A stretch of 64,000 nucleotides of DNA from Petrimonas sp. (GCA_012839475.1 DUNG01000018.1:1-64000), one strand, 5' to 3'; counted from the stretch's first letter, positions 18,035 through 28,100 are shown. Notes: generated by a model from the letters alone, not told the origin. Numbers and translations are program-made.

Positions 18035-18079
18035 AAATAGACCACCTTTTTGTCAAATTTTGACAAGAAAAACAGACCA
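18035..18079 (+). promoter_or_regulatory. Operator sites upstream of the fimbrial operon
   Basis: An exact AAATAGACCA lies at 18035-18044 and a one-mismatch AAACAGACCA at 18070-18079. Between them is a perfect 17-base palindrome, TTGTCAAATTTTGACAA (18050-18066). The AAATAGACCA copy is identical to those in front of the hybrid regulator gene, so the regulator probably controls both promoters. Confidence 0.65.
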
Positions 18080-18130
18080 AAAAGTCAAATTTTCGCTTCA
18101 AAAATCCTAACATCTATCTGTTTTGCCCCT

Positions 18131-18138
18131 TAAGTTTG
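18131..18138 (+). promoter_or_regulatory. -7 box of the fimbrial operon
   Basis: TAAGTTTG matches TAnnTTTG. No -33 TTG is present at 19-21 bases, again suggesting that an activator bound at 18035-18079 is needed. The 5' leader would be about 160 bases. Confidence 0.5.
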
Positions 18139-18159
18139 TAAGGAAAATAATTCTAATAA

Positions 18160-18212
18160 ATGCACGTCGGAAGTGCTGATGTTACCAAACACCTTTTTAT
18201 TTTGACGTGCAT
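18160..18212 (+). repeat. Inverted repeat in the fimbrial operon leader
   Basis: ATGCACGTC (18160-18168) and GACGTGCAT (18204-18212) are perfect nine-base arms around a 35-base loop. They lie just after the predicted transcription start, so a long stem-loop in the mRNA leader is possible. Confidence 0.5.
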
Positions 18213-18271
18213 GAATTGAAAAACGTAGTAGTGAAAACAGTACAAACAGATAGAGAATCATGAAACCGAAA

Positions 18272-18301
18272 GGTTCCATACACCGAAAAGATAACAATCG
18301 T
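18272..18301 (+). repeat. Shared leader element, copy 2
   Basis: GGTTCCATACACC (18272-18284) is followed after 17 bases by the ATG in the context AACAATCGTATGAAA. The 13-mer is identical to copy 3 at 24093. Confidence 0.65.
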
Positions 18302-18874
18302 ATGAAAAGAATCGCTTCCCTTGTATTAGGTTGGGTGGCTTGTTGCTTGCTCGCTTTCGCCCAAACTGGAGGATTGAAAACCAATCTCGCCCATTGGGCA
18401 GTAGGCGGTACGCTGAACGGCGGTTACGAGGTTGCCCTTAACCGCGAGTACACGCTGGAGCTGGGAGGAGGCATCAACCCATTCACGTTCAAAGACAACA
18501 AGAGGGTTAAACATTGGATCGTACAACCCGAGGTGAGGTATTGGCCCTGCGAGAGCTTCAACGGCCACTTCTTCGGGCTTCACGCGTTGGCCAGCGAGTA
18601 CAACGTCGGCGGTCTGGATATCCCGGTTGGACGGTTGTCAAGGTTAAAAGAGTACCGCTACGAAGGGTTCGCCTTTGGCGGTGGGATAAGTTACGGGTAC
18701 CAGTGGGTGATGGCTCCCCGGTGGAACTTCGAGCTAAATATCGGCGCGGGGTACGCTTTCCTCACCTACGACAAGTTCCCCTGCGTGAAGTGCGGCGAGA
18801 AAATCGCGAGCGAAACCGACCATTACCTGGGCGTGACCAAAGCGGCCATCTCCCTGATTTTCCTCATTCATTAA
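18302..18874 (+). CDS. DUF3575 family envelope protein of the fimbrial locus
   Basis: The 190-residue protein has a signal peptide (SLVLGWVACCLLAFA, cleavage before QTGG). It shows the DUF3575 pattern LKTNLAHWAVGGTLNGGYEVAL, HWIVQPEVRYWPCESFNGHF and GGGISYGYQW, consistent with a small outer-membrane beta-barrel. Such genes sit with DUF3868/OmpA-like and Mfa/Fim genes in Bacteroidales fimbrial clusters. The in-frame ATG at 18260 lies inside a leader shared by other genes, so the ATG at 18302 (context TCGTATG) is the better start. It is followed by the DUF3868 gene after 13 bases. It may help assemble or anchor fimbriae (inference). Confidence 0.82.
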   Translation: MKRIASLVLGWVACCLLAFAQTGGLKTNLAHWAVGGTLNGGYEVALNREYTLELGGGINPFTFKDNKRVKHWIVQPEVRYWPCESFNGHFFGLHALASEYNVGGLDIPVGRLSRLKEYRYEGFAFGGGISYGYQWVMAPRWNFELNIGAGYAFLTYDKFPCVKCGEKIASETDHYLGVTKAAISLIFLIH

Positions 18875-18887
18875 TATATAAGAGCAT

Positions 18888-20351
18888 ATGAAACGGAAAA
18901 ATATATACACCCTGTTCGCGATAACGGTGGCCCTGCTTGTAACCCACGGGACGACCACCGCGCAAGTCAACTACATGGAACAGGTCGCGGTTGAGAACCA
19001 AACCGTGGCAAAAGAGGGTAGCATCACGAACGTGCGCCTCGATTTCATCTTCAATGACCTCGAACTCGATAAGAACGACCTGCTGGTGATCATGCCGGTA
19101 ATCGTGTCGGCAGACAACGAGGTGCCACTGGTGCCCGTGGCCGTGAAAGGAAAGCTGCGCCACAAGGTGCTGGAACGGCCGTTCGAGTGGAAAGGGAAAA
19201 CGCAACTCAAGATGCCGGAAAGCAACCAACTGGTGCGCGAGAACGGGACCGACCAGTCACTGCGCTACCAAACATCCCTGCCATTCGCCGAGTGGCAACG
19301 TGACGCGCAACTGATCCTGAGGGGCGAGGTGATTGGCTGTGCCGACTGCAGCGAGGCACAACCCGACAGGCTTCTCTCACAGAAGATCCTGCCAGACCGG
19401 TTCCTGCCTACCTACCGGGTGACGTATATCGTACCCGAGGTGGAGCCGGTGAAGCAACGCAGCGAAACATATAGCGCACACCTTAACTACCGGGTGGGAC
19501 GACACGACCTGCTGCCCAATTTCCAGAATAACGCCGCGGAACTGGCCAAGGTGGGTAACATTATACGGGAGCTGAAGGGTGATGCCGACTTAACAATCAC
19601 CAACTTCACCATATCGGGGTACGCATCGCCCGAGGGCAGGTACGAGCAGAACATGCAGCTGTCGCAACGACGCGCCGAAACGTTTGCCCGGTACATGGAG
19701 AGGGAGTACGGCTACAGCCACGACCAGTTCAAGGTGCAGTGGTTCGGCGAAGATTGGGATGGACTGCGAAAGGCGGTGGTTGAGTCAAACCTGGCTAACA
19801 AGGATGCCATCGTGGAGATTATTGACAACGTGAAAGACCACGATGCACGCGATGCACGCTTAATCGCCCTCGACAACCGGCAAACGTATAACGAGCTGTT
19901 GAACAAGTTATACCCGCCACTCCGCCGCAACGATTACGAAATTTCGTTCGTCTCGCGCCCATTCGACGTGGATGAGGCGAAAGAGGTCATCAAGACGAGA
20001 CCCAGGCTGCTGAGCCTGAACGAGATGTACCTCGTGGCCAACGAGTATCCCGCGGATAGCCCTCAATTTAAAGAGGTGTTCGAAATTGCCTGGCGTACCT
20101 TCCCCGATGCCGAGGTGGCCTGCCTGAACGTGGCAGTGAGCGCACTGCGCGACGAAAAACCGGACAACGCCCTGGAACACCTGCAACGGTGCCCGGATAG
20201 CCCGGACGCGATGAACCTCACGGGGGTGGCCTACGCGAAGAAGGGGGATACCGCCCGAGCGCAACAGTTTTTCCAACAGGCCATCCAGGCAGGAAACGCT
20301 GATGCCCAACACAACGCGGAACAGCTGAAAAAATTCCTGGAGGATGAATGA
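18888..20351 (+). CDS. DUF3868 / OmpA-like envelope protein
   Basis: The 487-residue protein has a signal peptide ending near TTAQ. An N-terminal DUF3868-type domain follows (about 25-190). An OmpA-like peptidoglycan-associated module then lies at about 215-330 (ISGYASPEGRYEQNMQLSQR and AETFARYMEREYG are the OmpA-C signature). The C-terminal region carries TPR-like repeats (VACLNVAVSALRDEKPDNAL, GVAYAKKGDTARAQQFFQQA). It would link the outer membrane to the wall and support fimbrial assembly. Genes of this type accompany mfa/fim clusters. It is spaced 13 bases from the DUF3575 gene, with an A-rich 120-base leader before the major fimbrillin. Confidence 0.83.
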   Translation: MKRKNIYTLFAITVALLVTHGTTTAQVNYMEQVAVENQTVAKEGSITNVRLDFIFNDLELDKNDLLVIMPVIVSADNEVPLVPVAVKGKLRHKVLERPFEWKGKTQLKMPESNQLVRENGTDQSLRYQTSLPFAEWQRDAQLILRGEVIGCADCSEAQPDRLLSQKILPDRFLPTYRVTYIVPEVEPVKQRSETYSAHLNYRVGRHDLLPNFQNNAAELAKVGNIIRELKGDADLTITNFTISGYASPEGRYEQNMQLSQRRAETFARYMEREYGYSHDQFKVQWFGEDWDGLRKAVVESNLANKDAIVEIIDNVKDHDARDARLIALDNRQTYNELLNKLYPPLRRNDYEISFVSRPFDVDEAKEVIKTRPRLLSLNEMYLVANEYPADSPQFKEVFEIAWRTFPDAEVACLNVAVSALRDEKPDNALEHLQRCPDSPDAMNLTGVAYAKKGDTARAQQFFQQAIQAGNADAQHNAEQLKKFLEDE

Positions 20352-20471
20352 TCCATTAAATTAAATAAATATAACAGACCAATAACCAACGAAAAAGAAA
20401 AAGAAAAAGAAAAATTAAAAACAACAAACAAAAGAAAATCAATTACTTAAACTATTTAAATTATTATTCGT

Positions 20472-21674
20472 ATGAAACTAGGAAAACTATTTTTAATCGG
20501 AACCATCGCTTTGGGTTTAGGGCTAACGGCTTGTAATAACGATGCGCCCGAGGTGGAAAAACAAGATGGCATCGGCACATTGACGGTGAATATCGTGCAG
20601 GCTGGTGCACCGGCTACGAAGTTAACCGGCGACTTGGATGATCCGGGGAATACGCCTCCAGGATTGGATGCCGAGAAAGAGATCAAGAGCATTGAAGTGT
20701 GGGTGTTCGCTAATGGCAATCTCGAGCAATACGAAACCGGTACGACAAGCCCAATACAGATTGATGGCTTAACTGCCGGGAACAAAGCCGTGGCGGTAGT
20801 TGTGAATGGCAATATCGGGGCTAAATCAACACTGACTCTATTGAAAGATGAAACCAATACACTCTCTCAAGACCTTTTCGGAGAAGGTAAGCCCGGGATG
20901 TTGATGTCCTGGATTGACGAAAGTGTCAACTTGGTGAAGTGTCCTATTGAAGAGCCGGCACAAGATTGCAACGAGATTACTGCCGAAGTTGAGCGTGTTA
21001 ACGCCCGCGTAGCTTTGGTTGGGGTAACCACGGATTTTGATACGGATGCACCTTATAAATCGTTTGAACTCGAGGAGGTGGTCATGTTCAACGTTAGAGA
21101 AACATCAAAGGTGTTTGACGTATCACCCTTTGCCGCTACCAAGTTCCTCTATGGGGTTCGATACCCAAGCGCACTCGGTTCATACGTGGGTCACCCAGGC
21201 TGTCCAGCTGCAGGAATGCCCCCGTATGCCGGAACACTACCACACGGTGTAGAAGCTACTTTAAAGGAGACACTCACTCAACCTTTGAATGTTACTAATA
21301 CTCCGCTTACCATCGAAAACGCTAAGTACTTCTACGTACACGAAAACGATGCAACCCCAAAACAAGGTACAATCCTGGTATTAAAAGGGAAGTTGAAAGA
21401 TGAAAACGGTGATGTGTACAAATTGGAAACAGTCTGTACTGATGATCAAGGAAACAGCTATTATGCCATCTGGGTGAACGCTAATAAAGATGGTTACACT
21501 TACGCAACAGGGTATACTCCCGATGGCACAATTGCTCGCAACACGCAATACAATATCGAGGTCACGCTTACCAGAGCCGGTAGTCCTACTATCGACCCAC
21601 TGGATTTGGCTTGTCTCACAGTGACTGTCAATGTTAAAGAATGGACGGTTGTTAACCAAAACGTAACTTGGTAA
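20472..21674 (+). CDS. Major fimbrillin, Mfa1/FimA-like lipoprotein
   Basis: The 400-residue protein has a lipobox (LGLGLTAC, Cys near 17), as in fimbrillins that are exported as lipoproteins and then trimmed by an Arg/Lys-type protease. Typical fimbrillin features are an early strand GTLTVNIVQAGAPATKL, IKSIEVWVFANGNLEQYETG in the first domain, and a C-terminal ITRAG-like TLTRAGSPT with a final strand LTVTVNVKEWTVVNQNVTW, the donor-strand-like end. The position right after the DUF3575/DUF3868 pair matches mfa1. The 120-base leader is extremely A-rich (repeated GAAAAA), a feature linked to strong translation in Bacteroidetes. The ATG has the TCGTATG context. Confidence 0.85.
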   Translation: MKLGKLFLIGTIALGLGLTACNNDAPEVEKQDGIGTLTVNIVQAGAPATKLTGDLDDPGNTPPGLDAEKEIKSIEVWVFANGNLEQYETGTTSPIQIDGLTAGNKAVAVVVNGNIGAKSTLTLLKDETNTLSQDLFGEGKPGMLMSWIDESVNLVKCPIEEPAQDCNEITAEVERVNARVALVGVTTDFDTDAPYKSFELEEVVMFNVRETSKVFDVSPFAATKFLYGVRYPSALGSYVGHPGCPAAGMPPYAGTLPHGVEATLKETLTQPLNVTNTPLTIENAKYFYVHENDATPKQGTILVLKGKLKDENGDVYKLETVCTDDQGNSYYAIWVNANKDGYTYATGYTPDGTIARNTQYNIEVTLTRAGSPTIDPLDLACLTVTVNVKEWTVVNQNVTW

Positions 21675-21728
21675 AACCCTTTTGAAACATGCATCCAAAC
21701 GATAGATACCACTAAAACGGGTCTATTA

Positions 21729-21757
21729 CCGCGGCGGGGAGTGATACCCCTCCGCGG
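21729..21757 (+). terminator. GC-rich hairpin between major fimbrillin and accessory genes
   Basis: CCGCGG and CCGCGG close an outer six-base stem, continued by GGGG/CCCC after one mismatch, around the loop AGTGATA. It is not followed by a T-run, so it is more likely a partial terminator or mRNA-stabilising structure that keeps the major subunit transcript more abundant than the downstream subunits. GGGTCTATTA just before it resembles the operator motif. Confidence 0.5.
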
Positions 21758-21790
21758 AACGAAGAAAAGAAACAAATAAATGATAACGAT

Positions 21791-22702
21791 ATGAGCAACG
21801 CGAACAAATTCAGCTTCTTTCTCGCGGCAACGCTATTTTTGCTGACGGGGTTGCTAAGCAGTTGCCTGAAGGAGGATTACTCGGACTGTCCTCGTCCGTT
21901 CAGGCTATTTATCAAAGCGGTAGATGCAGACGAAAAAGACATTACCGAATCGGGCGACGTGCAACAGGTCATCCTGTTCGTGTTCAACGAGAAGGGGGAA
22001 ATAGTGGATGCCGTCGTGATTGACGCCGCGACCGTGAAAAGCCGAAAACCGGTGGATATCAAACTGGAGTACCCGGGACACGAATCGCTCACGTTCGTGG
22101 CATGGGGCAACACCAGCGGACTGGACTTCCCCGATAAGGCCTCGGTAAAAGAGTTGAACGAACTCTACGCCAAACTCAAGGCGCAGAACGGCACCGCGCA
22201 ATCACCACCCGACCTCTTCTACGGGAACCTATCGGTACCGGTAGAGTACGGTGGCTTTGAGCCGGCGGGCGACCAAACCGTTGTTATCCGACGCAAAACG
22301 GCGCAGGTTACCATCACCGCCATCCATGTAAAACAGTGGAACGAGGGAAAAGAGGGAACCTACTCGTTCGTGTTGCGCGAATCGCCAGACACGTACGACC
22401 AAAACGGGAACCTCACCGGGGGCAAGGTTAATTACAAACCCGACGCCACCATGAACGACAAGGGAACGCTCAACGCGCCCATATTCCACACTTTCCCCAC
22501 CGAGGGCGGGAAAACCTACGTGCTGGACATACTCTTTAACGGCGAGGTAATATACACCGCCACTAAAGGCTCAGACGGGAAACCATTCATCCCCGAGGCA
22601 GGGCGACTACTCAACATCATCATCGACTTCGGGGCCACAAAACCCGCGATTATCGTGAAGGTTACCCCGTGGAACGTGGTATATCAATATGTAACCATCT
22701 AA
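21791..22702 (+). CDS. FimB/Mfa2-type fimbrial anchor lipoprotein
   Basis: The 303-residue lipoprotein has the characteristic lipobox and start SSCLKEDYSDCPRPF, a hallmark of the FimB/Mfa2 family. Mfa2 stays in the outer membrane, anchors the fimbria and sets its length. The two-domain transthyretin-like layout is indicated by QQVILFVFNEKGEIVDAV, LTFVAWGNTSG, the mid-protein FYGNLSVPVEYG and the terminal strand IIVKVTPWNVVYQYVTI. It follows the major fimbrillin after a hairpin and precedes another subunit gene by 11 bases. Confidence 0.88.
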   Translation: MSNANKFSFFLAATLFLLTGLLSSCLKEDYSDCPRPFRLFIKAVDADEKDITESGDVQQVILFVFNEKGEIVDAVVIDAATVKSRKPVDIKLEYPGHESLTFVAWGNTSGLDFPDKASVKELNELYAKLKAQNGTAQSPPDLFYGNLSVPVEYGGFEPAGDQTVVIRRKTAQVTITAIHVKQWNEGKEGTYSFVLRESPDTYDQNGNLTGGKVNYKPDATMNDKGTLNAPIFHTFPTEGGKTYVLDILFNGEVIYTATKGSDGKPFIPEAGRLLNIIIDFGATKPAIIVKVTPWNVVYQYVTI

Positions 22703-22713
22703 AAGCAACATAT

Positions 22714-24018
22714 ATGAAACGAAAAACTATATATCCATCGCTCTTTGCAGGTCTATGGTTGCTCATGTCAGTGGGACTCAACTCCTGTATAAAAGATACC
22801 GTTTTAGATGACTGTGACTGCGCCTGCGTGATAACATCACTTTCTAACGTCAAGACGCGCGGAGGTGCATTGTTTACAGAGAATGGCGATGCCGTAATAG
22901 AGAAGGTCCGTGTCCTGGTGTTTGTTTCGGGAAACGGGGGATTGGAGCGGAACGTGCTGTTCGTGAAAGACACCGAGGAGTTTCAAAATCCTTTCGAAAT
23001 ATGCAGACTGGTAAAAGGAGTGAAAGATGTCTACATCGTGGCCAACGAAACGGCTGACCTGAACTTGGACGCCATCGCCAATAGATCGGAGTTGCTGGCG
23101 AAGATGGCAAACGTGATAAACGCCCCGATAGACGGTACAAAACCCATTCTGATGACGGGGGAAGCCACGGGAAAAGATTTAAACAGCATCACATCCGTAA
23201 CCATGCCCCTTACCCGCGTAGCGGCAAAGATAAGCCTGAAATTCAAAAAGGAGAACGCGGCAGATATCGTGAAAATCACCAAGGTATCGCTATTGAGCAA
23301 TGCCGGGAAAACCACGCTTTACCCGGTACCACCAGCAACTGGGTCGGTATTCCCCCAGTCGTACTGGAATTGGGTTTACCCTTTGACTACAGAGCTTGAA
23401 GTGGCTATTACCGAAACAGTAATACCTGATTACGAGAACATATACTTATATGAAAATCTTGCCGGAAGCGCCGGGAATAAAGAGAACGCCACCCAATTGG
23501 AAGTGGAAGCGCTGTTTAACAACATCCCCACCACCTACCGGGTCTATATTAACGAGACAATAGCGGCACCCGGAGACGGTGTGCCCGGCAATCCGAATTC
23601 GTCAACCATCGGGGAAAATGCCGACCATCTCTATAAGATCAGGCGTAATCACCACTACGTGATAACGGGTACTATAAGCGATTTAGGCGAGTTCAAGGGA
23701 TTGGAAGTTATTTACCAAATCGCACCTTGGGAGCTATTCAACACCTCCCTCTTCATGGATTACGGCTACCGGGTGGAAGTGGATGAGAACGGGAAAGTGA
23801 CGGTAAAGAACACGTTGGAGGCTTGCGAGCCCCACTCGTTGGAATTAAGAACCGTTGGTGATTTCAAGTTTAGCGATAACAGTACGACGAAGGTGTTTTC
23901 TTCGCTGGTAGAAAACGCATCGGCAAGTTATACCCTGAATCCAGTTCCCGCTGCCGGTGACGGGAATTACTTAGAGGTTTACTATAACGATGTAAAAGTT
24001 AAAACTTTCACGAAATAA
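22714..24018 (+). CDS. Fimbrillin-like minor subunit lipoprotein
   Basis: The 434-residue product has a lipobox SVGLNSC (Cys near residue 23) and then an early acidic/Cys stretch DDCDCAC. Fimbrillin-type features are VEKVRVLVFVSGNG-like IEKVRVLVFVSGNG, VYIVANE, MTGEATG, LTRVAAKISLKF and YKIRRNHHYVITGTI near residue 325. A strand-rich tail follows. These fit the Mfa/FimC-FimE type accessory subunits. The reading frame extends upstream to 22669, but the ATG at 22714 starts the signal peptide and lies just after the stop of the anchor gene, so it is preferred. Confidence 0.8.
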   Translation: MKRKTIYPSLFAGLWLLMSVGLNSCIKDTVLDDCDCACVITSLSNVKTRGGALFTENGDAVIEKVRVLVFVSGNGGLERNVLFVKDTEEFQNPFEICRLVKGVKDVYIVANETADLNLDAIANRSELLAKMANVINAPIDGTKPILMTGEATGKDLNSITSVTMPLTRVAAKISLKFKKENAADIVKITKVSLLSNAGKTTLYPVPPATGSVFPQSYWNWVYPLTTELEVAITETVIPDYENIYLYENLAGSAGNKENATQLEVEALFNNIPTTYRVYINETIAAPGDGVPGNPNSSTIGENADHLYKIRRNHHYVITGTISDLGEFKGLEVIYQIAPWELFNTSLFMDYGYRVEVDENGKVTVKNTLEACEPHSLELRTVGDFKFSDNSTTKVFSSLVENASASYTLNPVPAAGDGNYLEVYYNDVKVKTFTK

Positions 24019-24044
24019 CCATTTGCAGTATGAAACCGACATGA

Positions 24045-24084
24045 TTAAAATAATCATTCCAAGGGTGTTTAATGATTATTTTAA
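24045..24084 (+). repeat. Perfect 14-base inverted repeat in an intercistronic leader
   Basis: TTAAAATAATCATT (24045-24058) pairs perfectly with AATGATTATTTTAA (24071-24084) around a 12-base loop. The structure ends in TTTT, so it could end transcription after the minor subunit gene or control the following gene. Confidence 0.55.
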
Positions 24085-24092
24085 ACATCAAA

Positions 24093-24129
24093 GGTTCCAT
24101 ACACCAAAACAAAAAAATACAATAATCGT
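24093..24129 (+). repeat. Shared leader element, copy 3
   Basis: GGTTCCATACACC (24093-24105) is identical to copy 2 and is followed after 24 A-rich bases by ATG in the context AATAATCGTATGAAA. Confidence 0.65.
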
Positions 24130-25077
24130 ATGAAAAAGATAGTATATATAACCCTCCCCGTTTTGCTGGTTCTGTTCTTCGCTTCTTGTAACGGTGAAGA
24201 GAATACACCTGTCCTGCAAGAAGAGTCGCTGGAGATCTCCTTTAGGGTAGACAACTTCCTGAAAAACGATGTCAGCACCAGGGCAACCCGCGCCACTGAC
24301 CCGGGCACGACAGCAGAACAGCAGATAGATAATGTCTTCCTGTTCCTCTTCGATGAAAACGGTGCCAACCCTATAAAATACTTTATAACACCAACCCCCT
24401 CAGCGGGAGGCTCGCTGAAGGTAGCCGACAAAAAGGTAACTGTAAACGTGCAGCCTAACATCGCGGGAAAAAGGCTGGTACACCTCGTGGCCAACTGCGC
24501 CGACCTGCAGGCAGACCTTAACGGGGTAACCACGGTAGCCGGATTGAACAACATAATCAGAACCACAGCACAGCCCTGGGGTAGCAACCTCACCACACCG
24601 CTGCTAATGTATGGCGCTGCTACCGCTTTGCACGATTTTGAAGCCAACAGAACGCTGGACCACGTGACGCTCACCCGCACCGTTGCCAAGCTGGAGCTGA
24701 ACATCACCCTCACCGACCAACGCCAGAAAAGGCCGTTATCGGGCGGTGTGGCGCAGTACCAATATCAGCTGGTCAACTTCGATACTAAAACCTACCTGAT
24801 TAAACCAGTTACCAAACCGGCCACCCCGGCAAGTAGCGAATGGAATGCTTGGGATGCTGCAGGAACGGTTACTTCTTACACGCTTACAAACGAAAAGGTT
24901 ACCGCGCTGAAACTGGTTACTTACCTCAACGAAATCGATGTGGAAGGTACCGCGCTGAAACTGAAGATTCCCTTCGGGGGATTGTTGCCACCACCGGAAA
25001 CGGTTGAGGAGGTTTATCCCTTGGATTTACCCAAGATTCTCCGTAACCATTGGTACACGTACGATATTGAAATATAA
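24130..25077 (+). CDS. Fimbrillin-like lipoprotein
   Basis: The 315-residue lipoprotein has lipobox LFFASC (Cys near 19). The sequence after it (LEISFRVDNFLKNDVSTRAT, IDNVFLFLFDENG, KRLVHLVANCADL, LMYGAAT, HVTLTRTVAKLELNITL) follows the order of first-domain motifs in FimA/Mfa fimbrillins. The final RNHWYTYDIEI matches the family end. It has its own shared leader and a hairpin upstream, so it may be expressed separately from the preceding genes. Likely a minor or tip-proximal subunit. Confidence 0.78.
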   Translation: MKKIVYITLPVLLVLFFASCNGEENTPVLQEESLEISFRVDNFLKNDVSTRATRATDPGTTAEQQIDNVFLFLFDENGANPIKYFITPTPSAGGSLKVADKKVTVNVQPNIAGKRLVHLVANCADLQADLNGVTTVAGLNNIIRTTAQPWGSNLTTPLLMYGAATALHDFEANRTLDHVTLTRTVAKLELNITLTDQRQKRPLSGGVAQYQYQLVNFDTKTYLIKPVTKPATPASSEWNAWDAAGTVTSYTLTNEKVTALKLVTYLNEIDVEGTALKLKIPFGGLLPPPETVEEVYPLDLPKILRNHWYTYDIEI

Positions 25078-25121
25078 TGGGCATAGAATAAGATTTTACA
25101 CATCGCTTAATATATAAAGTT

Positions 25122-28100
25122 ATGAGAAACAATAGAAATAACATACTATTCCTCCTTATCTTTCTGGTGGCAGGTGCTTGGTCTGTCAGCATAAACGTGC
25201 AGGCACAGGCGGATTTGGTGAAAGAGTTTAAACAACGGACCTCAGAATATACGCCCGATAGAAAGATTTACAATATCCGAGGTGATTTCCGGATGATAGG
25301 GAATACCAATCTAACGTTGGATGATTATGACGATGAGTATAATAACAGTAATAGGGATATGGTGTACGTGGATGTAGATGACGACCCCAATACCCTCAAC
25401 TCATCATCTGCCACATTAGAATTTCCTCAAGAGAACCCCGATGTTAATCACAACTGTACCAATATTATCTATGCCGGACTCTACTGGATGGGTAGGGCGC
25501 ATAACGCTACAAGCCCCAACACGTTCACGGTGACAAAAGAAGTTCCCGGTGCCGGTGCCCCCATAAATGTTAACCACGATCAAACTGTTGGTCATGCTAC
25601 AAATATTACTTACACCAATTACAGGCTAACTATTACACGCAGTGGAGGTTATAACAACAGAACACTTACATACACATTCACCCCTACAGGTAGCGGCAAT
25701 ACAGTAGCGTTTATCTATGCCCATAACAGCGGCAATCAAACACTTCAGGTAAGGGTGAACGGGGGAACAGCTACCACGGTTCCTACTTCATCCATTGATG
25801 CAAATAATGCTTACCTATCTACACCTTACACCATTTATAATGAAACAGGTGGAGTAATACTTACCGTAAATCGCTTTAGAAGAAATGGCAGAAACTCTTT
25901 CGTTGGTGATGCTTATGCATATACCAATGTATCCGGAACGTATTATCAGCCGGCAAACATAACTAAAAACTACGATAAGAGTGTAGTATATCTGAAACAT
26001 AGTTCAGAAAGCGGGTATACCACCATTTCGGCACAAGATGTAAATTTCACTAAAGACATTTACTATCCTACCAATACACACGGCTATATGTATTCCGCCT
26101 ACGCGGAGATAACCGACTATGTAAAAGATCATGGTATAGGAGAATATTTTGTGGCCGATATAGCTTTAAATGAAGGGAATGGAGGCAACACCGGGTATTT
26201 CGGCGGCTGGGGAATGGTTGTAGTCTATGAAAACTCCAAAATGAAGTGGCGCGATGTGACCATTTTCGATGGATATGCATATCTTCCAGGGCAAACGAAC
26301 ACATATGGTGAGTTACCTGTTTCAGGCTTCCGAACTGCTCAAAGTGGTAATATAGACTTGAAGTTAGGTATTATTGCCGGTGAGGGAGATATTAGTATTA
26401 CGGGTGATGTTTTCCAGATAAGAAACCATGAAAATACCCAATGGATAAATCTTGAACATAGCGGCAACACCGCGACCAACTTTTTTAGAGGCTCTATACC
26501 GGGTTCTAATCCCCGTAATCCAAATTTGAAAAACAACACCGGGTTAGATATTGCTGAGTTTACCATTGACAACACGGGCAACTCGATTATTACAAACAAT
26601 CAGGAATCAACCAGGTTCCGCTATGGAAACAGCAACGGGACCGATACCTATATTATCTCCTGTATCGCTATGGCGGTGGATGCCTACGTGCCGGAGTTGG
26701 AACCATTCGCGTATTTAGGAAAAGTTAATGGTGTTACACCCACTCCTGACATGGTGGTTCATCCGGGTGAAGAGATTGAATACTGCATAGCCATTTCAAA
26801 CCCGGGAAACGAGGATATTGACAACACCGTTATCAATATACCGTTACCTTTTAATGCAACTTACGTGGAAGGTAGCGTTGAGGGGGAAGTTTTACCTGGC
26901 AGCTGGGTTATTGAACCTAACCAACCCGCCGAATATAATGCCGAAACCAATAGTATCTATTGGGATATTGGAACAATTCCGAATCTTTTAGGTGACCACC
27001 AACCTTTAGCAAGACTTACATTTAAAGTAAAGGTGACAACCAACTGTTTCTATCTTACCGTGGATGAGTGTAGCTCATCGGTAGATATCGTGGGAACATC
27101 CTCGGGTGTAGGGGCCACTTCAGGCACGGAGTTTACATTTCACACATTTATAACAGGCTATCAAGAGGGAGAGTGTGCTGGAGAGCCTATTTACGGGCCA
27201 CTTAAAATTAAAATAGACGCTACTCAATTTGTGTTAGAACACTGTGGTGAATTTGACCCTGAAGAGGAGGGGGTGTTCATCGTTTGCCACGGTGAAGGTA
27301 CAATAGCAACCGACTTTTTCAACAACACCATCAAGCCGTTTTTCCCTATAGGTACCCGCTTCTGGAGCAGCTATACGATAAATGAAGATGGTTATGTTAT
27401 TCCAGGCAATGATGCCACTGAATACACGGCAGACAATCCATTCCCAATAAGCGAACTAGGGGAAAAGACTTACTACGCTATTCCTCCCGGTCTGTCAGCA
27501 TGTGTTTGGACATTTGCTATCAGCGTGGAAGTGTGTGCAAACTACTGGGTGGGTAGTAATGGCGATGGTGGTACAGCATGGAATACTGCCTCCAACTGGT
27601 CACGAAACGAAGTTCCGGGAGCAGAGGAAGATATAGAATTTGCCACTGTAAACAACAACAACGGACAGGCGGCAAAAAATCACCTGTACGTTCCTGCCAA
27701 TGACCCGAAAGTAATCAATAACCTCATCAACGCGACCGATAAAGACCTGGTTGTAGCCCCCGCATCGTTCCTTACCATCAAGGGCACCATTACCGACAAC
27801 AATGTTGGTGGGGGTACAATTATTGTACAAGCCGACCCGGATGACCTGCAACCCGCCGGAACATTGATATTCACGACACTAACGGGCAACGAGAATGTAG
27901 CCGCCACCGCTCAATTCTACAGCTGGGCGCACCAGTGCAGCGATTGCGGATTGTACCGACGTAGCTGGCAGTACTTCGGGATACCGGTACAAAGCGCCGC
28001 CACGTTCCCCGTGGCTGACGTGGATGGTAACGAAACCATCAACCAGTGGGTTGAGCCGTTCAACGGCAACCAGTGGCAAACGGCACCTTATGCTCCCGAT

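Noticed and set aside
18035-18260. Invertible promoter as in Bacteroides phase variation
   Set aside because: The nine-base arms at 18160 and 18204 are only 35 bases apart and do not enclose the promoter; no invertase gene is near.
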